Source: Methylococcus sp. Mc7
GTDB lineage: Bacteria; Pseudomonadota; Gammaproteobacteria; Methylococcales; Methylococcaceae
Length of the DNA: 64,000 nt
Direction of reading: 5' to 3'
Assembly (NCBI RefSeq): GCF_019285515.1
Contig: NZ_CP079095.1
Location: 3,132,501 to 3,196,500 of the forward strand
Below the pieces are notes generated by a model. The model worked only from the letters and a program-made list of their open reading frames with translations, did no database searches and was not told the origin of the DNA. Positions within the stretch are counted from its first letter, which is position 1; every line of letters starts with the position of its first letter. This document shows positions 12,998 to 27,881 of the stretch, in pieces. The translations under genes and the position numbers were made by a program.

Positions 12998-13378
12998 CTA
13001 CGCGAATACGATGCGGAGGATGGCGTAGACCGCTGCCAGCGTGAGGAAGGAAACCACCAGTTTGATGCCGAGGATGCCGACCAGCTTGAGCCAGTCGAGA
13101 TGGACGTAGTCCTCGATGACGACCTGCAAGCCGAGCATCGTGTGGTAGAAGACGATCAGTATGAAAGACAGAAGCAGCAGGGTATTCCAGGGCACGTTGA
13201 TCCATGCCACCAGCTCGGCATGGCTGGCGGAAGGAAGCAGGGCCACGCTGAAGGCGAACCAGAGTCCCAGCGGGACCAGGGCTACCGCCGTCACCCGCTG
13301 CCGCCACCAGTCGTGCAGCCCTTCGCGGGCGGAGCCGAGGCCGCGGGCCCGGGCGAGCGGGGTCCTGTAGTTTTTCAT
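12998..13378 (-). CDS. sdhD: Succinate dehydrogenase membrane anchor subunit D
   Basis: A 126-residue protein with three membrane helices. The [26 protein letters not shown]-terminus (read as [11 protein letters not shown] then [13 protein letters not shown]) and [15 protein letters not shown] are characteristic of SdhD; the latter carries the haem and quinone-site histidine and acidic residues. It starts five bases after sdhC and ends five bases before sdhA. Confidence 0.93.
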   Translation of the reverse strand: MKNYRTPLARARGLGSAREGLHDWWRQRVTAVALVPLGLWFAFSVALLPSASHAELVAWINVPWNTLLLLSFILIVFYHTMLGLQVVIEDYVHLDWLKLVGILGIKLVVSFLTLAAVYAILRIVFA

Positions 13379-13383
13379 CGGGT

Positions 13384-13800
13384 TCAGCTCCGGGCGATGG
13401 TGGCGACGGCGACGGCCAGTACCAGCACGAGCGCAGCCGCGAGCTCGCCCAGCGCGTAATAGGTGAGGGAGTCCCGCGAGAAACCGTGTCCGGTGTCCCA
13501 GGCAAGATGGCGGATGCCATGGGAAAGATGAAAAAGCAGAGCGGCGATCCAGGCCCATAGCAGGATTCTGCCCACGATGCCGGACAGGAACGCGTGGACC
13601 GGTGCATAGGCCGACGGCCCCTGTACCACCGACATGAGCACCAGCACCAGTCCGACCAGTCCCAGACTGAGCAGGACGCCGGTGATCCGGTGGGTAATGG
13701 AAAGCAACGCGGTGACCGGCAGGCGATAGACCTGGAGGTGAGGGGAAAGCGGACGTTCGCGGACGGACGGGCGGGGCGGCTCGGTGTTCATTCTCTCCAT
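13384..13800 (-). CDS. sdhC: Succinate dehydrogenase cytochrome b556 subunit C
   Basis: A 138-residue three-helix anchor with the family N-terminal pattern [13 protein letters not shown] and [15 protein letters not shown]. The [16 protein letters not shown] segment carries the haem-ligand histidine. First gene of the sdhCDA operon. An alternative start is the ATG at 13791; neither has an ideally spaced ribosome binding site. Confidence 0.93.
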   Translation of the reverse strand: MERMNTEPPRPSVRERPLSPHLQVYRLPVTALLSITHRITGVLLSLGLVGLVLVLMSVVQGPSAYAPVHAFLSGIVGRILLWAWIAALLFHLSHGIRHLAWDTGHGFSRDSLTYYALGELAAALVLVLAVAVATIARS

Positions 13801-13881
13801 GGGCGGCGCGATATCCTCCCGGCTCAGGCGCCGCCGCGTGCGGCCCGCTCGCGATCGCGCCGGAGGTTCATGGCGCCGGCG

Positions 13882-14094
13882 TCACTTTCCAGCGCCGCTC
13901 AGAACGAGCTTCACCACACCGTACACCGTCAGGACGAAAACGACCGTTCCGATGATGCCGGCCACGATGTACGCCTTGGCTGAGCCGTGCTGGAAGTCGC
14001 GGAGCCGGTTCTTTTCGCTCTGTACGCCGAAAGCGCCGGCCAGCGTGCTGGCGATCACTTGCAGCAGATTGGGTTTGTCTTGAGTGTCGGACAT
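13882..14094 (-). CDS. DUF2970 family membrane protein
   Basis: A 70-residue protein with the DUF2970 pattern: LLQVIASTLAGAFGVQSEKNR, DFQHG and one C-terminal membrane helix (YIVAGIIGTVVFVLTVYGVV). Such proteins are small inner-membrane proteins of unknown role in gamma- and betaproteobacteria. It lies 81 bases upstream of sdhC on the same strand. Confidence 0.8.
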   Translation of the reverse strand: MSDTQDKPNLLQVIASTLAGAFGVQSEKNRLRDFQHGSAKAYIVAGIIGTVVFVLTVYGVVKLVLSGAGK

Positions 14095-14140
14095 GCTGGG
14101 TGTCGGGTTCGCGGCGGAACGTCCCTGTTCGAGCCGTCGG

Positions 14141-14581
14141 TCAGGATGCCGGAGTGGAAGACTTCTTCCGGAGCAGATAGTACTTGATTCCGAAGGCGCC
14201 GGCGATCACCAGGAACACCATGCCCACGGCGATCTTGTCACTGCTGATCACGTCCTCGTCCACGTTCAGGCCGTAAGTGCGCACGTAGGTGCTCAGGAAA
14301 TAAAGCGTCTGAACCGTGGCGATGGACAGAGTTAGAGAGACGATGAACTTGTCGGCGACCGGGTGGTCCGAAAACGCCACCTTGTCGAAGAAGAGCTTGA
14401 CGATCAGATAGCCCGGTACGAACATTTCCAGGATGGTGATCACGAAGCGTTCGACCCAGTAGAACGGAGAGGTCGTGGCGAACACCGACAGCAGGATGAT
14501 GACGATGGCGCTAACGCCGGCGATGCCGATCCAGAGTTTCTTGTCTACTTCGCTGAATTCCAAAAAGTCGCTGATTTTCAT
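14141..14581 (-). CDS. Four-helix membrane protein, unknown
   Basis: A 146-residue integral membrane protein with about four hydrophobic segments (residues about 18-35, 45-63, 82-100 and 118-135) and a basic C-terminus. The EMFVPGYLIVKLFF segment is reminiscent of DUF1616-type proteins, but that is a weak resemblance. It follows the exported protein gene at 14592 by ten bases, so the two form a pair. Confidence 0.6.
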   Translation of the reverse strand: MKISDFLEFSEVDKKLWIGIAGVSAIVIILLSVFATTSPFYWVERFVITILEMFVPGYLIVKLFFDKVAFSDHPVADKFIVSLTLSIATVQTLYFLSTYVRTYGLNVDEDVISSDKIAVGMVFLVIAGAFGIKYYLLRKKSSTPAS

Positions 14582-14591
14582 TGTTTTTCTC

Positions 14592-14984
14592 CTAGCGTTT
14601 CTTGAAGAAATAGAAACCTTCTATTCCTCCTTTCAATATCATGCCGTCGCCGGTCATTTCCTGGACCGCGTAATCGATCGTCTTGCCGGGGCGGCCGGGA
14701 TCGTCGGCGGAAATCTTGCCGTTCACGATCTGGTATTTCCATTCGTGCACGTCGTTCATCTTCAGGTGCCGGTTGTAACCCGAGGTCACGATGACGCCGT
14801 CGGCACGGAATTCCCATGTCCGGTTTTCCTCGATCCTGGGGCCCTTCAGCGAGGAAGACACGGTTTCGAGCTGCCAGATTCCCACGATTTCGCTCGCATC
14901 CTTCAGGTAAACGTCGGCGGCTGCGGTGCCCGCCGACAGTCCCGCGAGCAGCGCGATGCCCGCCAGGGTAGAAAAACGCTTCAT
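14592..14984 (-). CDS. Small periplasmic protein, unknown
   Basis: A 130-residue protein with a clear signal peptide (MKRFSTLAGIALLAGLSAG, cleavage near AAA-DV). The mature domain begins EIVGIWQLETVSSSL and contains TWEFRADGVIVTSGYN and TIDYAVQEM, a short-strand pattern resembling lipocalin-like or META-type domains that monitor or bind small ligands. No catalytic motif is visible. The start is at MKRF because the signal peptide begins there. Confidence 0.6.
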   Translation of the reverse strand: MKRFSTLAGIALLAGLSAGTAAADVYLKDASEIVGIWQLETVSSSLKGPRIEENRTWEFRADGVIVTSGYNRHLKMNDVHEWKYQIVNGKISADDPGRPGKTIDYAVQEMTGDGMILKGGIEGFYFFKKR

Positions 14985-15176
14985 TCCGATCCTCCTCATA
15001 AGTGCCCGTTGCGGGATGGCGTCTCTCCTTCCGTTCGTCGGGGAGGCGCTCAAGTCCGTTCCTAAAGTTCCTTATCAATTGTCTCCCGGTTGACTCGCAT
15101 CTGGCAAGGAACCCGCCAAGTTTATCCATGGCGCCCAAGCGAATACAATGGAGCGCTTTCGCCTCGGCTGTCGATC

Positions 15177-18879
<3,703 letters not shown>

Positions 18880-18890
<11 letters not shown>

Positions 18891-19113
18891 GTCCGGCTTG
18901 AGCCTGTACGGCACCGCCGGCTGCCATCTGTGCGAGGAGGCCGAGTCGGTGCTGGCGGGCCTGGGGGTGGCGGCGACGGCGGTGGACATCGCCGGCGATG
19001 ACGATCTGTCGCAGCGGTACGGCATCCGGATTCCGGTGCTGCGGGACGGCGCGGGGCGCGAGCTGGGCTGGCCGTTCGACGCCGAAGCGGTGCGGCGGTT
19101 TCTTGGAGGCTGA
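18880..19113 (+). CDS. Glutaredoxin-like protein (DUF836 type)
   Basis: A 77-residue thioredoxin-fold protein with a CxxC (GCHLCEEAE, Cys15 and Cys18) and the cis-proline region IRIPVLRDG. This is the glutaredoxin-like DUF836 architecture, with a C-terminal EAVRRFL helix. It overlaps the end of metH by 11 bases in another frame, so it is co-transcribed. Possibly reduces a thiol target; the partner is unknown. Confidence 0.8.
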
Positions 19114-19170
19114 TGACTACGTGCGGACTGGTTCCATGGGGAAGGGAGAATCCTGGGCATAGCGGGCGTC

Positions 19171-19323
19171 GTTCCGGCCGGGAAGCCGGAACCCAGGGCC
19201 ATGGAAGGCAAGTTCGGGAATCCACGCACCACACAGCGCAATGCGGGTCCGGCATACTTCCCATCCCCCGGATCAAGTCCGGGGCAAGCTTTGGGAACTG
19301 GATGCCGGAGTCCGATCCGGCAT
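19171..19323. repeat. REP-like palindromes between the glutaredoxin gene and fumC
   Basis: Three hairpins fill the intergenic stretch: 19171-19192 (stem GTTCCGGC), 19265-19283 (stem CCCCGGA) and 19302-19323 (stem ATGCCGGA, loop GTCCGA). They resemble the dispersed palindromes at 43725 and 49572. No gene is seen at 19114-19349. Confidence 0.65.
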
Positions 19324-19349
19324 GACTGAATCGAAGGGGAATAGAGGCC

Positions 19350-20759
<1,410 letters not shown>

Positions 20760-20776
20760 TCCTCTGCCTCGACAGC

Positions 20777-21574
20777 ATGACGGACAGCGCCATGGGACTG
20801 TTCAATCTGCCCAAGAATTCGGTGGTCCAGCCGGGCAAGACTTATCCGGCGCCGGAAGGCGCCCGGCGCGTGAAGGTCGTCCAGGTCTACCGCTGGGATC
20901 CGGATGCGGGTGGAAACCCGCGGCTCGACACCTACCCCATCGACCTGGACCGCTGCGGGCCGATGGTGCTGGATGCCCTGATCAAGATCAAGAACGAGAT
21001 CGACAGTAGCCTGGCGTTCCGGCGCTCCTGCCGCGAGGGCGTGTGCGGTTCCTGCGCCATGAACATCGACGGCCGCAACACGCTGGCCTGCACCAAGCCC
21101 TTGAGCGACTGCGGCGAACCGGTCCGGATCTATCCGCTGCCGCACCAGCCGGTCGTCAAGGATCTGGTGCCGGATCTCACCCATTTCTATGCCCAGTATG
21201 CTTCGATCAAACCCTGGATCGAGGCCCAGACCCCGCCGCCCGCGGACCGTGAGCGCCTGCAGAGCAAGGCGGAGCGGGCCGAGCTGGACGGCCTGCACGA
21301 ATGCATCCTGTGCGCGTGCTGTTCCACCGCGTGCCCGAGCTACTGGTGGAATGGCGACCGCTTCCTGGGGCCGGCCGCCCTGCTCCAGGCCTACCGCTGG
21401 ATCGCCGACAGCCGGGACGAAACCACCGGCGAGCGCCTGGATGCGCTGGAAGACCCCTTCAAGCTGTTCCGCTGCCACACCATCATGAACTGCACCGAGG
21501 CCTGCCCGAAGGGCCTCAATCCGGCGCGGGCGATCGCCGAGATCAAGAAGCTGCTGGTCGAGCGCCAAAAATGA
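20777..21574 (+). CDS. sdhB: Succinate dehydrogenase iron-sulfur subunit
   Basis: A 265-residue electron-transfer subunit. The [2Fe-2S] ligands lie in [16 protein letters not shown] and LAC; the [4Fe-4S] and [3Fe-4S] clusters in [12 protein letters not shown] and [15 protein letters not shown]. An alternative start at 20792 (MGLFNLP) would remove five residues. It is detached from sdhCDA and instead precedes sdhE with a four-base ATGA overlap. The C-terminus, without extra domains, is standard. Confidence 0.95.
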   Translation: MTDSAMGLFNLPKNSVVQPGKTYPAPEGARRVKVVQVYRWDPDAGGNPRLDTYPIDLDRCGPMVLDALIKIKNEIDSSLAFRRSCREGVCGSCAMNIDGRNTLACTKPLSDCGEPVRIYPLPHQPVVKDLVPDLTHFYAQYASIKPWIEAQTPPPADRERLQSKAERAELDGLHECILCACCSTACPSYWWNGDRFLGPAALLQAYRWIADSRDETTGERLDALEDPFKLFRCHTIMNCTEACPKGLNPARAIAEIKKLLVERQK

Positions 21575-21828
21575 ACGGACAGGGCCGGCTGCTGTGGCGC
21601 TGCCGCCGGGGGATGGCCGAACTGGACCGGATACTCGCGCTTTATGTGGACGGCGGTTACCGGCATGCGGACGCCGCCGAGCGGCATGCGTTCGAGCGCC
21701 TCTTGGACATGCAGGACACCGAACTCTGGCGTTGCCTGACCGGCCTAGCCCGTCCCGAAGATCCGGCGCTGGCCGCCATGGCGGCCAAACTCCGCGCTCT
21801 CGCCACCGGTGAGCGTGCGGCATGCTGA
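21571..21828 (+). CDS. sdhE: FAD assembly factor SdhE
   Basis: An 85-residue helical protein with the hallmark [14 protein letters not shown] (the RGxxE motif, here RRGMAELD, at about residues 12-18) and the [16 protein letters not shown] segment. SdhE (YgfY/CptB) promotes covalent flavinylation of SdhA. It is translationally coupled to sdhB and to ygfX, which overlaps its end by seven bases. Confidence 0.9.
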   Translation: MNGQGRLLWRCRRGMAELDRILALYVDGGYRHADAAERHAFERLLDMQDTELWRCLTGLARPEDPALAAMAAKLRALATGERAAC

Positions 21829-22244
21829 CCGTGGAACCGGTTCCCTCGCGTATTCATTCGCTGGCCACGTGCGCCGTCGGCCTGTTGGCTTGCGCCGGCA
21901 TCTGGATCGCGGGAATTCCGCTGCCGGCCAAGCTGGGCGTCACCATGGGCCTGGCGGGCTACGCCGCGCTCCTCCGGGGTCGCCGGGGTTTCGGCGCGCG
22001 TCTCGACGGCACGGGCGGCTGGAGCTTGATTTCTTCCGGCGGAGAGACGTACCCGGCGAAGCTGATGGGCTCGAGTTTCGCGTTCTCCCTCTGCGTGGTG
22101 CTGCATTTCTCGACGGCGCACGGCCGGGTTGCGGTCCCCGTGTTCAGGGACAGCGTCGACGCCGAAACCTATCGCCGCCTCCGCGTCCAGCTGCGCTGCG
22201 GCGCGATGTCGCAACAAAGCCGGAACGCCGGCCTTCTCCATTGA
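21822..22244 (+). CDS. ygfX: YgfX-family membrane protein
   Basis: A 140-residue protein with two N-terminal membrane helices (about residues 14-32 and 36-50) and a cytoplasmic beta-rich tail (GWSLISSGGETYPAKLMG, then VPVFRDSVDAETYRRLRVQL). This layout and its place directly after sdhE identify YgfX/CptA, described in E. coli as a membrane protein affecting the cytoskeleton and paired with SdhE. The toxin role is debated. Confidence 0.8.
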   Translation: MLTVEPVPSRIHSLATCAVGLLACAGIWIAGIPLPAKLGVTMGLAGYAALLRGRRGFGARLDGTGGWSLISSGGETYPAKLMGSSFAFSLCVVLHFSTAHGRVAVPVFRDSVDAETYRRLRVQLRCGAMSQQSRNAGLLH

Positions 22245-22254
22245 AGCAGCGCCG

Positions 22255-24036
22255 ATGAGCCGTCTCCGCATCTGCCGTTCCCCCGCCGCCGCCCATCCGC
22301 TTCCGCCCGCCGGTCGGCCGGATGCGGCATTGCACGCCCGCTTGTCCGATGCGATGCGGCGTCATCTCTCGCCCGCCGCCGCAACCCTCCTGGCCGAGCC
22401 CGTGCCGAGCGGGGACGGCGAATGGATCGACTGGTACACCTCGCTGGCGGGCCAGCCCGTTCCATTGCACGCTCTGGGCGGGGAGGCCTTACGGCGTGCG
22501 CGCAACCTGCTGGAGGACCGCATCCAGGCCATGCTGGCGCTGGCGGAGCGGCTGGCTCCCGCCGATCCGGACCTGGCTGATGCAATGCGCCTGGCGGCGG
22601 GTTTTCCCGATGAGTCCGCGGTCTATGTAGTCGATGGCCAGCCAGTACTGACGTTCTGGGGCTACGGTGCCGCGACACGGACTGAGCCTGCCGCTTCGGC
22701 TTCCGGTCGGTCGTCGGCGAAGCTTTTCCGCCGGCTGTGGCTGGCCATGGCCGGCCTGATTCTGGCCGCCGCTCTGGGGTGGGCCGGTTTCCGTTTCGAC
22801 TTGTGGCGCTGGCCGCCCTGGGGGCCGGATTACGCCGCCATGCTCGCTGCCGAAAGGGAGGCCGGCGACGGCCTGCGACGTGCCCTGCTCGAACGCCAGT
22901 CCGATCTGGCGCGTGCCCTGGGCCAATGCGCGCTCGAGGCCCAGCGTGACGCCTTGGCGCAGGAAGGGGAACTGTTGGCCGGGAGGCTGGAGGCGCTGAC
23001 GGCCGAGTTGGCCGGAAGCCTGGAGACTTGCCGGGACGAGGCAGCGCTGGACGCCTTGTCGAAGGAGCGTGACGCACTGCACGGCCAACTCGCGGGACTG
23101 CAGCGGGAGCTGGGAGCCGCGCTGGAAAAGTGCAGCGGCGCCAAACTGAGCGCCGAGTCGGCCCGGTTGCGCGCCAGGCTGGCGGCGTTGCAGGGGAGGC
23201 TCGCCGACAAACTGGCCGCCTGCGGCAAGAAACTGCCCGCCAAGACCGCCGAAACGACCTCGCCGCCCGCCGTCTCGCCTATTCCGGAAGCCTCGCCCAA
23301 CCCCGTCAAGCCAGCCGAGGGCCTGCCGCCCTGTCCCGGTGAACGCCCCCCCGAGGATGCGCCGGACGTCGCGATCGTGCTCGATGCTTCCGGCAGCATG
23401 CGCATTCCCGCCGTCCTCGACGGGAACAGCGCCCAGCTCATCGCCCGCTTCGAGCGCTGCATGATGGACAGCGGGATGCTCGCCCCCGTGGTCTGTGCGG
23501 ACCTCATCGGTGCCTACGAATCGATCACCCAGGCCGGCCGCGGCCCCACCCGGCTGATGGCGGCCCAGCGCGCGGTGAACAACGTCGTGACCGGCCTGCC
23601 GGGCGACGTCGACGTCGGGCTGGTGGTCCTGGAGGACTGCCCCGAGGCTTCCGATTACGGCATGTACGACGGCGCCCGCCGGGGGCAGCTCCTGCGGCGG
23701 GTCAACGGCCTGATTCCGCGCAAGGGCACGCCGCTGGGCAACGGCATCGTGCGGGCCGCGAACAAGGTGGACGGCGTGCGGGCGCCGGCGGTCATGGTCG
23801 TCGTGTCGGACGGCAAGGACAGTTGCAACGCGGACCCCTGCTCCATCGCCGCGGCGGTCAAAGCCGCCAAGCCCAAACTCAAGATCAACGTGGTGGACAT
23901 CGTCGGTGACGGCGCCGTGAGCTGCATCGCGAGGGCCACGGGTGGCGACGTACTCACCCCCAGGTCGGGCATGAGCCTGGACCAGATGGTGCGGCAGGCC
24001 GCGAAGGATGCCGAGAAGCCGGAACATTGCAAGTAG
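22255..24036 (+). CDS. VWA-domain protein with transmembrane and coiled-coil parts
   Basis: A 593-residue protein: cytoplasmic N-terminal region (1-155), one membrane helix at about 160-182, a long Ala/Leu/Glu-rich coiled coil (about 195-325), a Pro-rich linker, and a C-terminal von Willebrand A domain. The VWA domain has an intact MIDAS start, VAIVLDASGSM, at about 370-380, and VMVVVSDGKDSCNADPC later; paired cysteines suggest a periplasmic location. It starts 10 bases after ygfX. Family function unknown. Confidence 0.65.
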   Translation: MSRLRICRSPAAAHPLPPAGRPDAALHARLSDAMRRHLSPAAATLLAEPVPSGDGEWIDWYTSLAGQPVPLHALGGEALRRARNLLEDRIQAMLALAERLAPADPDLADAMRLAAGFPDESAVYVVDGQPVLTFWGYGAATRTEPAASASGRSSAKLFRRLWLAMAGLILAAALGWAGFRFDLWRWPPWGPDYAAMLAAEREAGDGLRRALLERQSDLARALGQCALEAQRDALAQEGELLAGRLEALTAELAGSLETCRDEAALDALSKERDALHGQLAGLQRELGAALEKCSGAKLSAESARLRARLAALQGRLADKLAACGKKLPAKTAETTSPPAVSPIPEASPNPVKPAEGLPPCPGERPPEDAPDVAIVLDASGSMRIPAVLDGNSAQLIARFERCMMDSGMLAPVVCADLIGAYESITQAGRGPTRLMAAQRAVNNVVTGLPGDVDVGLVVLEDCPEASDYGMYDGARRGQLLRRVNGLIPRKGTPLGNGIVRAANKVDGVRAPAVMVVVSDGKDSCNADPCSIAAAVKAAKPKLKINVVDIVGDGAVSCIARATGGDVLTPRSGMSLDQMVRQAAKDAEKPEHCK

Positions 24037-24069
24037 CCGTATCGAGGGCGAGCGCCTGGGCCACTTCCG

Positions 24070-25191
24070 CTATTCGTTGGCGACGATCTGGATGGAGTCG
24101 TCCTTGGGCGCGTATTTGTCGATGCCGCCCTGTTCGCTGAGCTTGATCATCAAGCGCACTTCGTTCTTGGAGTCGGCGGAGTAGAGGGCATCCTCGTAGC
24201 CGATCCTGCCCGCCTTGAACAGTTCGAACAGCGCCTGGTCGAAGGTCTGCATGCCCAGTTCGCGCGACTGCTTCATGACCTCCTTGAGCTTGTGGACCTC
24301 TCCTTGGCGGATCAGGTCGGAGACCAGGGGCGTGTTGATGAGGATTTCCACCGCCGGATAGCGTCCCTTGCCGTCGGCGCGCTTGACGAGCTGCTGGGCG
24401 ATGATGGCGCGGAGGTTCAGCGACAGGTCCATGAACAGCTGCGGATGCATGTCTTCCGGAAAGAAATGGAGGATGCGGTCCAGCGCCTGGTTGGCGTTGT
24501 TGGCGTGCAGGGTGCTCAGACAGAGATGGCCGGTTTCGGCGAAGGTGATGGCCTGCTGCATGGTCTCGCGGGTGCGGATCTCGCCGATGAGGATCACGTC
24601 CGGTGCCTGCCGCAGAGTGTTCTTCAGCGCGACTTCGTAGGATTCGGTGTCGATGCCGACCTCGCGCTGGGTGACGATGCAGCCCGCGTGCGGGTGTACG
24701 AACTCCAGGGGATCCTCGATGGTGATGATGTGGCCGCTGGAGTGCTCGTTGCGGTACTTGAGCAACGCCGCCAGCGAAGTGGACTTGCCGGTGCCGGTCG
24801 CGCCCACGAACAGGATCAGGCCGCGCTTGGTCATGACCAGGTCGTTGAGGATGGACGGCAGATCGAGCTGTTCCACGGTGGGAATCTCGGTCTCGATCCG
24901 GCGCAGCACCATGCCGGGACTGTTCCGCTGGACGAAGGCGCTGACCCGGAACCGGCCCAGCCCGGCCGCCGAGAGGGCGAAGTTGCATTCGTTGGTGTTT
25001 TCGAACTCGTCGCGCTGGCGCTGGTTCATGATGCCGAGGACGAGCTGGCGCACCTGTTCGGCGCTCAGTTTGGTGCTGGACAGCGGCACGATGGTGCCGT
25101 TGACCTTCATGCAGGGCTCCTTGGCCGCGGTGATGAAGAGATCGGACGCTTTCTTCAGCACCATCAGTTTGAGCAGCGATTCGAATTCCAT
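24070..25191 (-). CDS. pilU: Type IV pilus retraction ATPase PilU
   Basis: A 373-residue hexameric ATPase of the PilT/PilU family. It has Walker A GATGTGKST, an Asp box (IITIEDPLEFVH), Walker B (DVILIGEIR) and His box (ETGHLCLSTLHANN). The longer C-terminus (DSKNEVRLMIKLSEQGG) distinguishes PilU from PilT. It works with PilT in pilus retraction. It starts 14 bases after the pilT stop. Confidence 0.92.
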   Translation of the reverse strand: MEFESLLKLMVLKKASDLFITAAKEPCMKVNGTIVPLSSTKLSAEQVRQLVLGIMNQRQRDEFENTNECNFALSAAGLGRFRVSAFVQRNSPGMVLRRIETEIPTVEQLDLPSILNDLVMTKRGLILFVGATGTGKSTSLAALLKYRNEHSSGHIITIEDPLEFVHPHAGCIVTQREVGIDTESYEVALKNTLRQAPDVILIGEIRTRETMQQAITFAETGHLCLSTLHANNANQALDRILHFFPEDMHPQLFMDLSLNLRAIIAQQLVKRADGKGRYPAVEILINTPLVSDLIRQGEVHKLKEVMKQSRELGMQTFDQALFELFKAGRIGYEDALYSADSKNEVRLMIKLSEQGGIDKYAPKDDSIQIVANE

Positions 25192-25205
25192 GGTGGAGCT
25201 CCGGG

Positions 25206-26240
<1,035 letters not shown>

Positions 26241-26293
26241 CGGGCGCAGTCGGGTAAAATTCGGAACGGAAAGTATAGCCAACGGTGGGTGGG

Positions 26294-26983
26294 ATGCTGG
26301 AACTCCAGGAGAATTTGCAGGCGGTGCGGTGGAGAATCCGGGAGGCGGAGCTGGCTTGCGGCCGTCCGGAAGGCTCGGTGCGGCTGCTGGCCGTCTCGAA
26401 AACCCAGCCCGCCGCGGTGTTGCGCGCGGCTTATGGATTGGGCCAGCGGGAGTTCGGCGAAAATTATCTGCAGGAAGCCATGGAGAAACAGGACGCCCTC
26501 GCCGATCTCGACATCCTCTGGCACTTCATCGGTCCGATCCAGTCGAACAAGACTCGGCCCATCGCCGAGCGCTTCGACTGGGTGCACGGAATCGACCGCC
26601 TGAAAATCGCCCAGCGCCTCAGCGACCAGCGCCCGGAGGAAATGGCGCCATTGAATGTCTGCATCCAGGTCAACATCGGCGGGGAGTCGACCAAATCCGG
26701 CGTGGCGCCGGCCGGTCTGGCCGGGCTGGCGCATGCGGTCGCCGCCCTGCCGCGGCTGCGCCTTCGGGGCCTGATGGCGATTCCGGCGCCGACCGCCGAT
26801 GTGGGGGAGCAGCACGCCGCTTTCCGCCGCCTGCGGGAACTGATGGATGGACTGGACATGCCGGAACTCGATACGCTGTCCATGGGCATGTCCGATGACC
26901 TGGAGGCGGCGGTGGCGGAAGGGGCAACCCTGGTGCGCATCGGAACCGCGATTTTCGGCCGCCGTCCGCGCGCCAAGGCGTGA
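26294..26983 (+). CDS. yggS: Pyridoxal-phosphate homeostasis protein
   Basis: A 229-residue fold-III PLP-binding protein. The PLP lysine lies in LLAVSKTQP, followed by FGENYLQEA, WHFIGPIQSNKT and the C-terminal LSMGMSDDLEAAVAEGATLVR (read as LSMGMSDDLEAA). It buffers PLP rather than catalysing a known reaction. It precedes proC and yggT as in many gammaproteobacteria. An upstream in-frame GTG at 26285 is possible. Confidence 0.92.
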   Translation: MLELQENLQAVRWRIREAELACGRPEGSVRLLAVSKTQPAAVLRAAYGLGQREFGENYLQEAMEKQDALADLDILWHFIGPIQSNKTRPIAERFDWVHGIDRLKIAQRLSDQRPEEMAPLNVCIQVNIGGESTKSGVAPAGLAGLAHAVAALPRLRLRGLMAIPAPTADVGEQHAAFRRLRELMDGLDMPELDTLSMGMSDDLEAAVAEGATLVRIGTAIFGRRPRAKA

Positions 26984-27053
26984 GCTTAGGATTCCGGCAT
27001 GGCATGCAGCAAATTATGATAATTGAAGTTTTTCAGTCGGGAGGGCAGGGATA

Positions 27054-27878
27054 ATGAAACACAAGACGCTGGGGTTCATCGGGGCCGGCAATATGGCCTC
27101 GAGCCTGGTGGGAGGGCTGGTGGCCGACGGTTACCCGGCTCGCGATATCTGGGTGTCGGATGTGGATGAGGCCAAGCTGGACGCGCTTTCGCTGAAATTC
27201 GGCGTGAACGTGAGCGGAGACAACCGGCGGGTGGCCGGGCTGGCGGAAATCCTGGTCCTGGCCGTGAAGCCGCAGATCCTCCGCGGAGTGGCGGAAGGCG
27301 TGGCGGACATCGTTGCGGAAACCCGGCCGCTGGTGCTGTCGGTCGCGGCCGGCGTCGGCGAGTCCGCCATCGACCGCTGGCTCGGCGGCGGCCAAGCCAT
27401 CGTCCGCTGCATGCCGAACACTCCCGCGTTGGTCAAGAGTTCCGCGACCGCCCTGCATGCGAACGGCAAGACGGCCTCGGCCCAGCGCAGCGAGGCCGAG
27501 AGCATCCTGCGTGCCGTCGGCGTGACCGTCTGGGTCGAGCGGGAGGAAGCGTTGGACGCCGTCACGGCGATTTCCGGTAGCGGACCGGCCTACTTTTTCC
27601 TGCTCATGGAAGCGATGGAAAACGCCGCGGCCGGCCTGGGTCTCGATCCCGAGACCGCGCGCCTCCTGGTGCAGCAGACGGCGCTCGGGGCCGCCCGCAT
27701 CGCCATCGAGTCCGAAGAAGGTCCGGCCCAGCTGCGGCAGCGGGTCACCTCCCCCAAAGGGACGACCGAGCAGGCCATCGGCGTGTTCGAGGAACGAGGG
27801 CTGCGTGAGATCGTGCGGGATGCCGTATCGGCCGCTCACGCCAGAGCGATCGAGCTGGCACGGGAACTGGGGGCTTGA
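27054..27878 (+). CDS. proC: Pyrroline-5-carboxylate reductase
   Basis: A 274-residue NAD(P)H-dependent enzyme for the last step of proline synthesis. The N-terminal Rossmann motif is GFIGAGNMASSLVGGL, with VLAVKPQ and VRCMPNTPALV in the middle and the signature region AISGSGPAYFFLLMEAM and VTSPKGTTEQAI towards the C-terminus. A GGGAGGG site precedes the ATG. It is followed by yggT after three bases. Confidence 0.95.
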   Translation: MKHKTLGFIGAGNMASSLVGGLVADGYPARDIWVSDVDEAKLDALSLKFGVNVSGDNRRVAGLAEILVLAVKPQILRGVAEGVADIVAETRPLVLSVAAGVGESAIDRWLGGGQAIVRCMPNTPALVKSSATALHANGKTASAQRSEAESILRAVGVTVWVEREEALDAVTAISGSGPAYFFLLMEAMENAAAGLGLDPETARLLVQQTALGAARIAIESEEGPAQLRQRVTSPKGTTEQAIGVFEERGLREIVRDAVSAAHARAIELARELGA

Positions 27879-27881
27879 GTG

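Noticed and set aside
15060-15176. Cobalamin or SAM riboswitch before metH
   Set aside because: No B12 box, SAM-core or long structured leader is seen in this short interval.
22489-24027. 512-codon open frame antisense to the VWA protein
   Set aside because: Low-complexity translation, no start signals, and the plus strand has an intact MIDAS domain.
27001-27053. Promoter for proC at the TATGATAAT sequence
   Set aside because: The -10-like element is good but no -35 lies at a suitable distance, and proC may be read from yggS.
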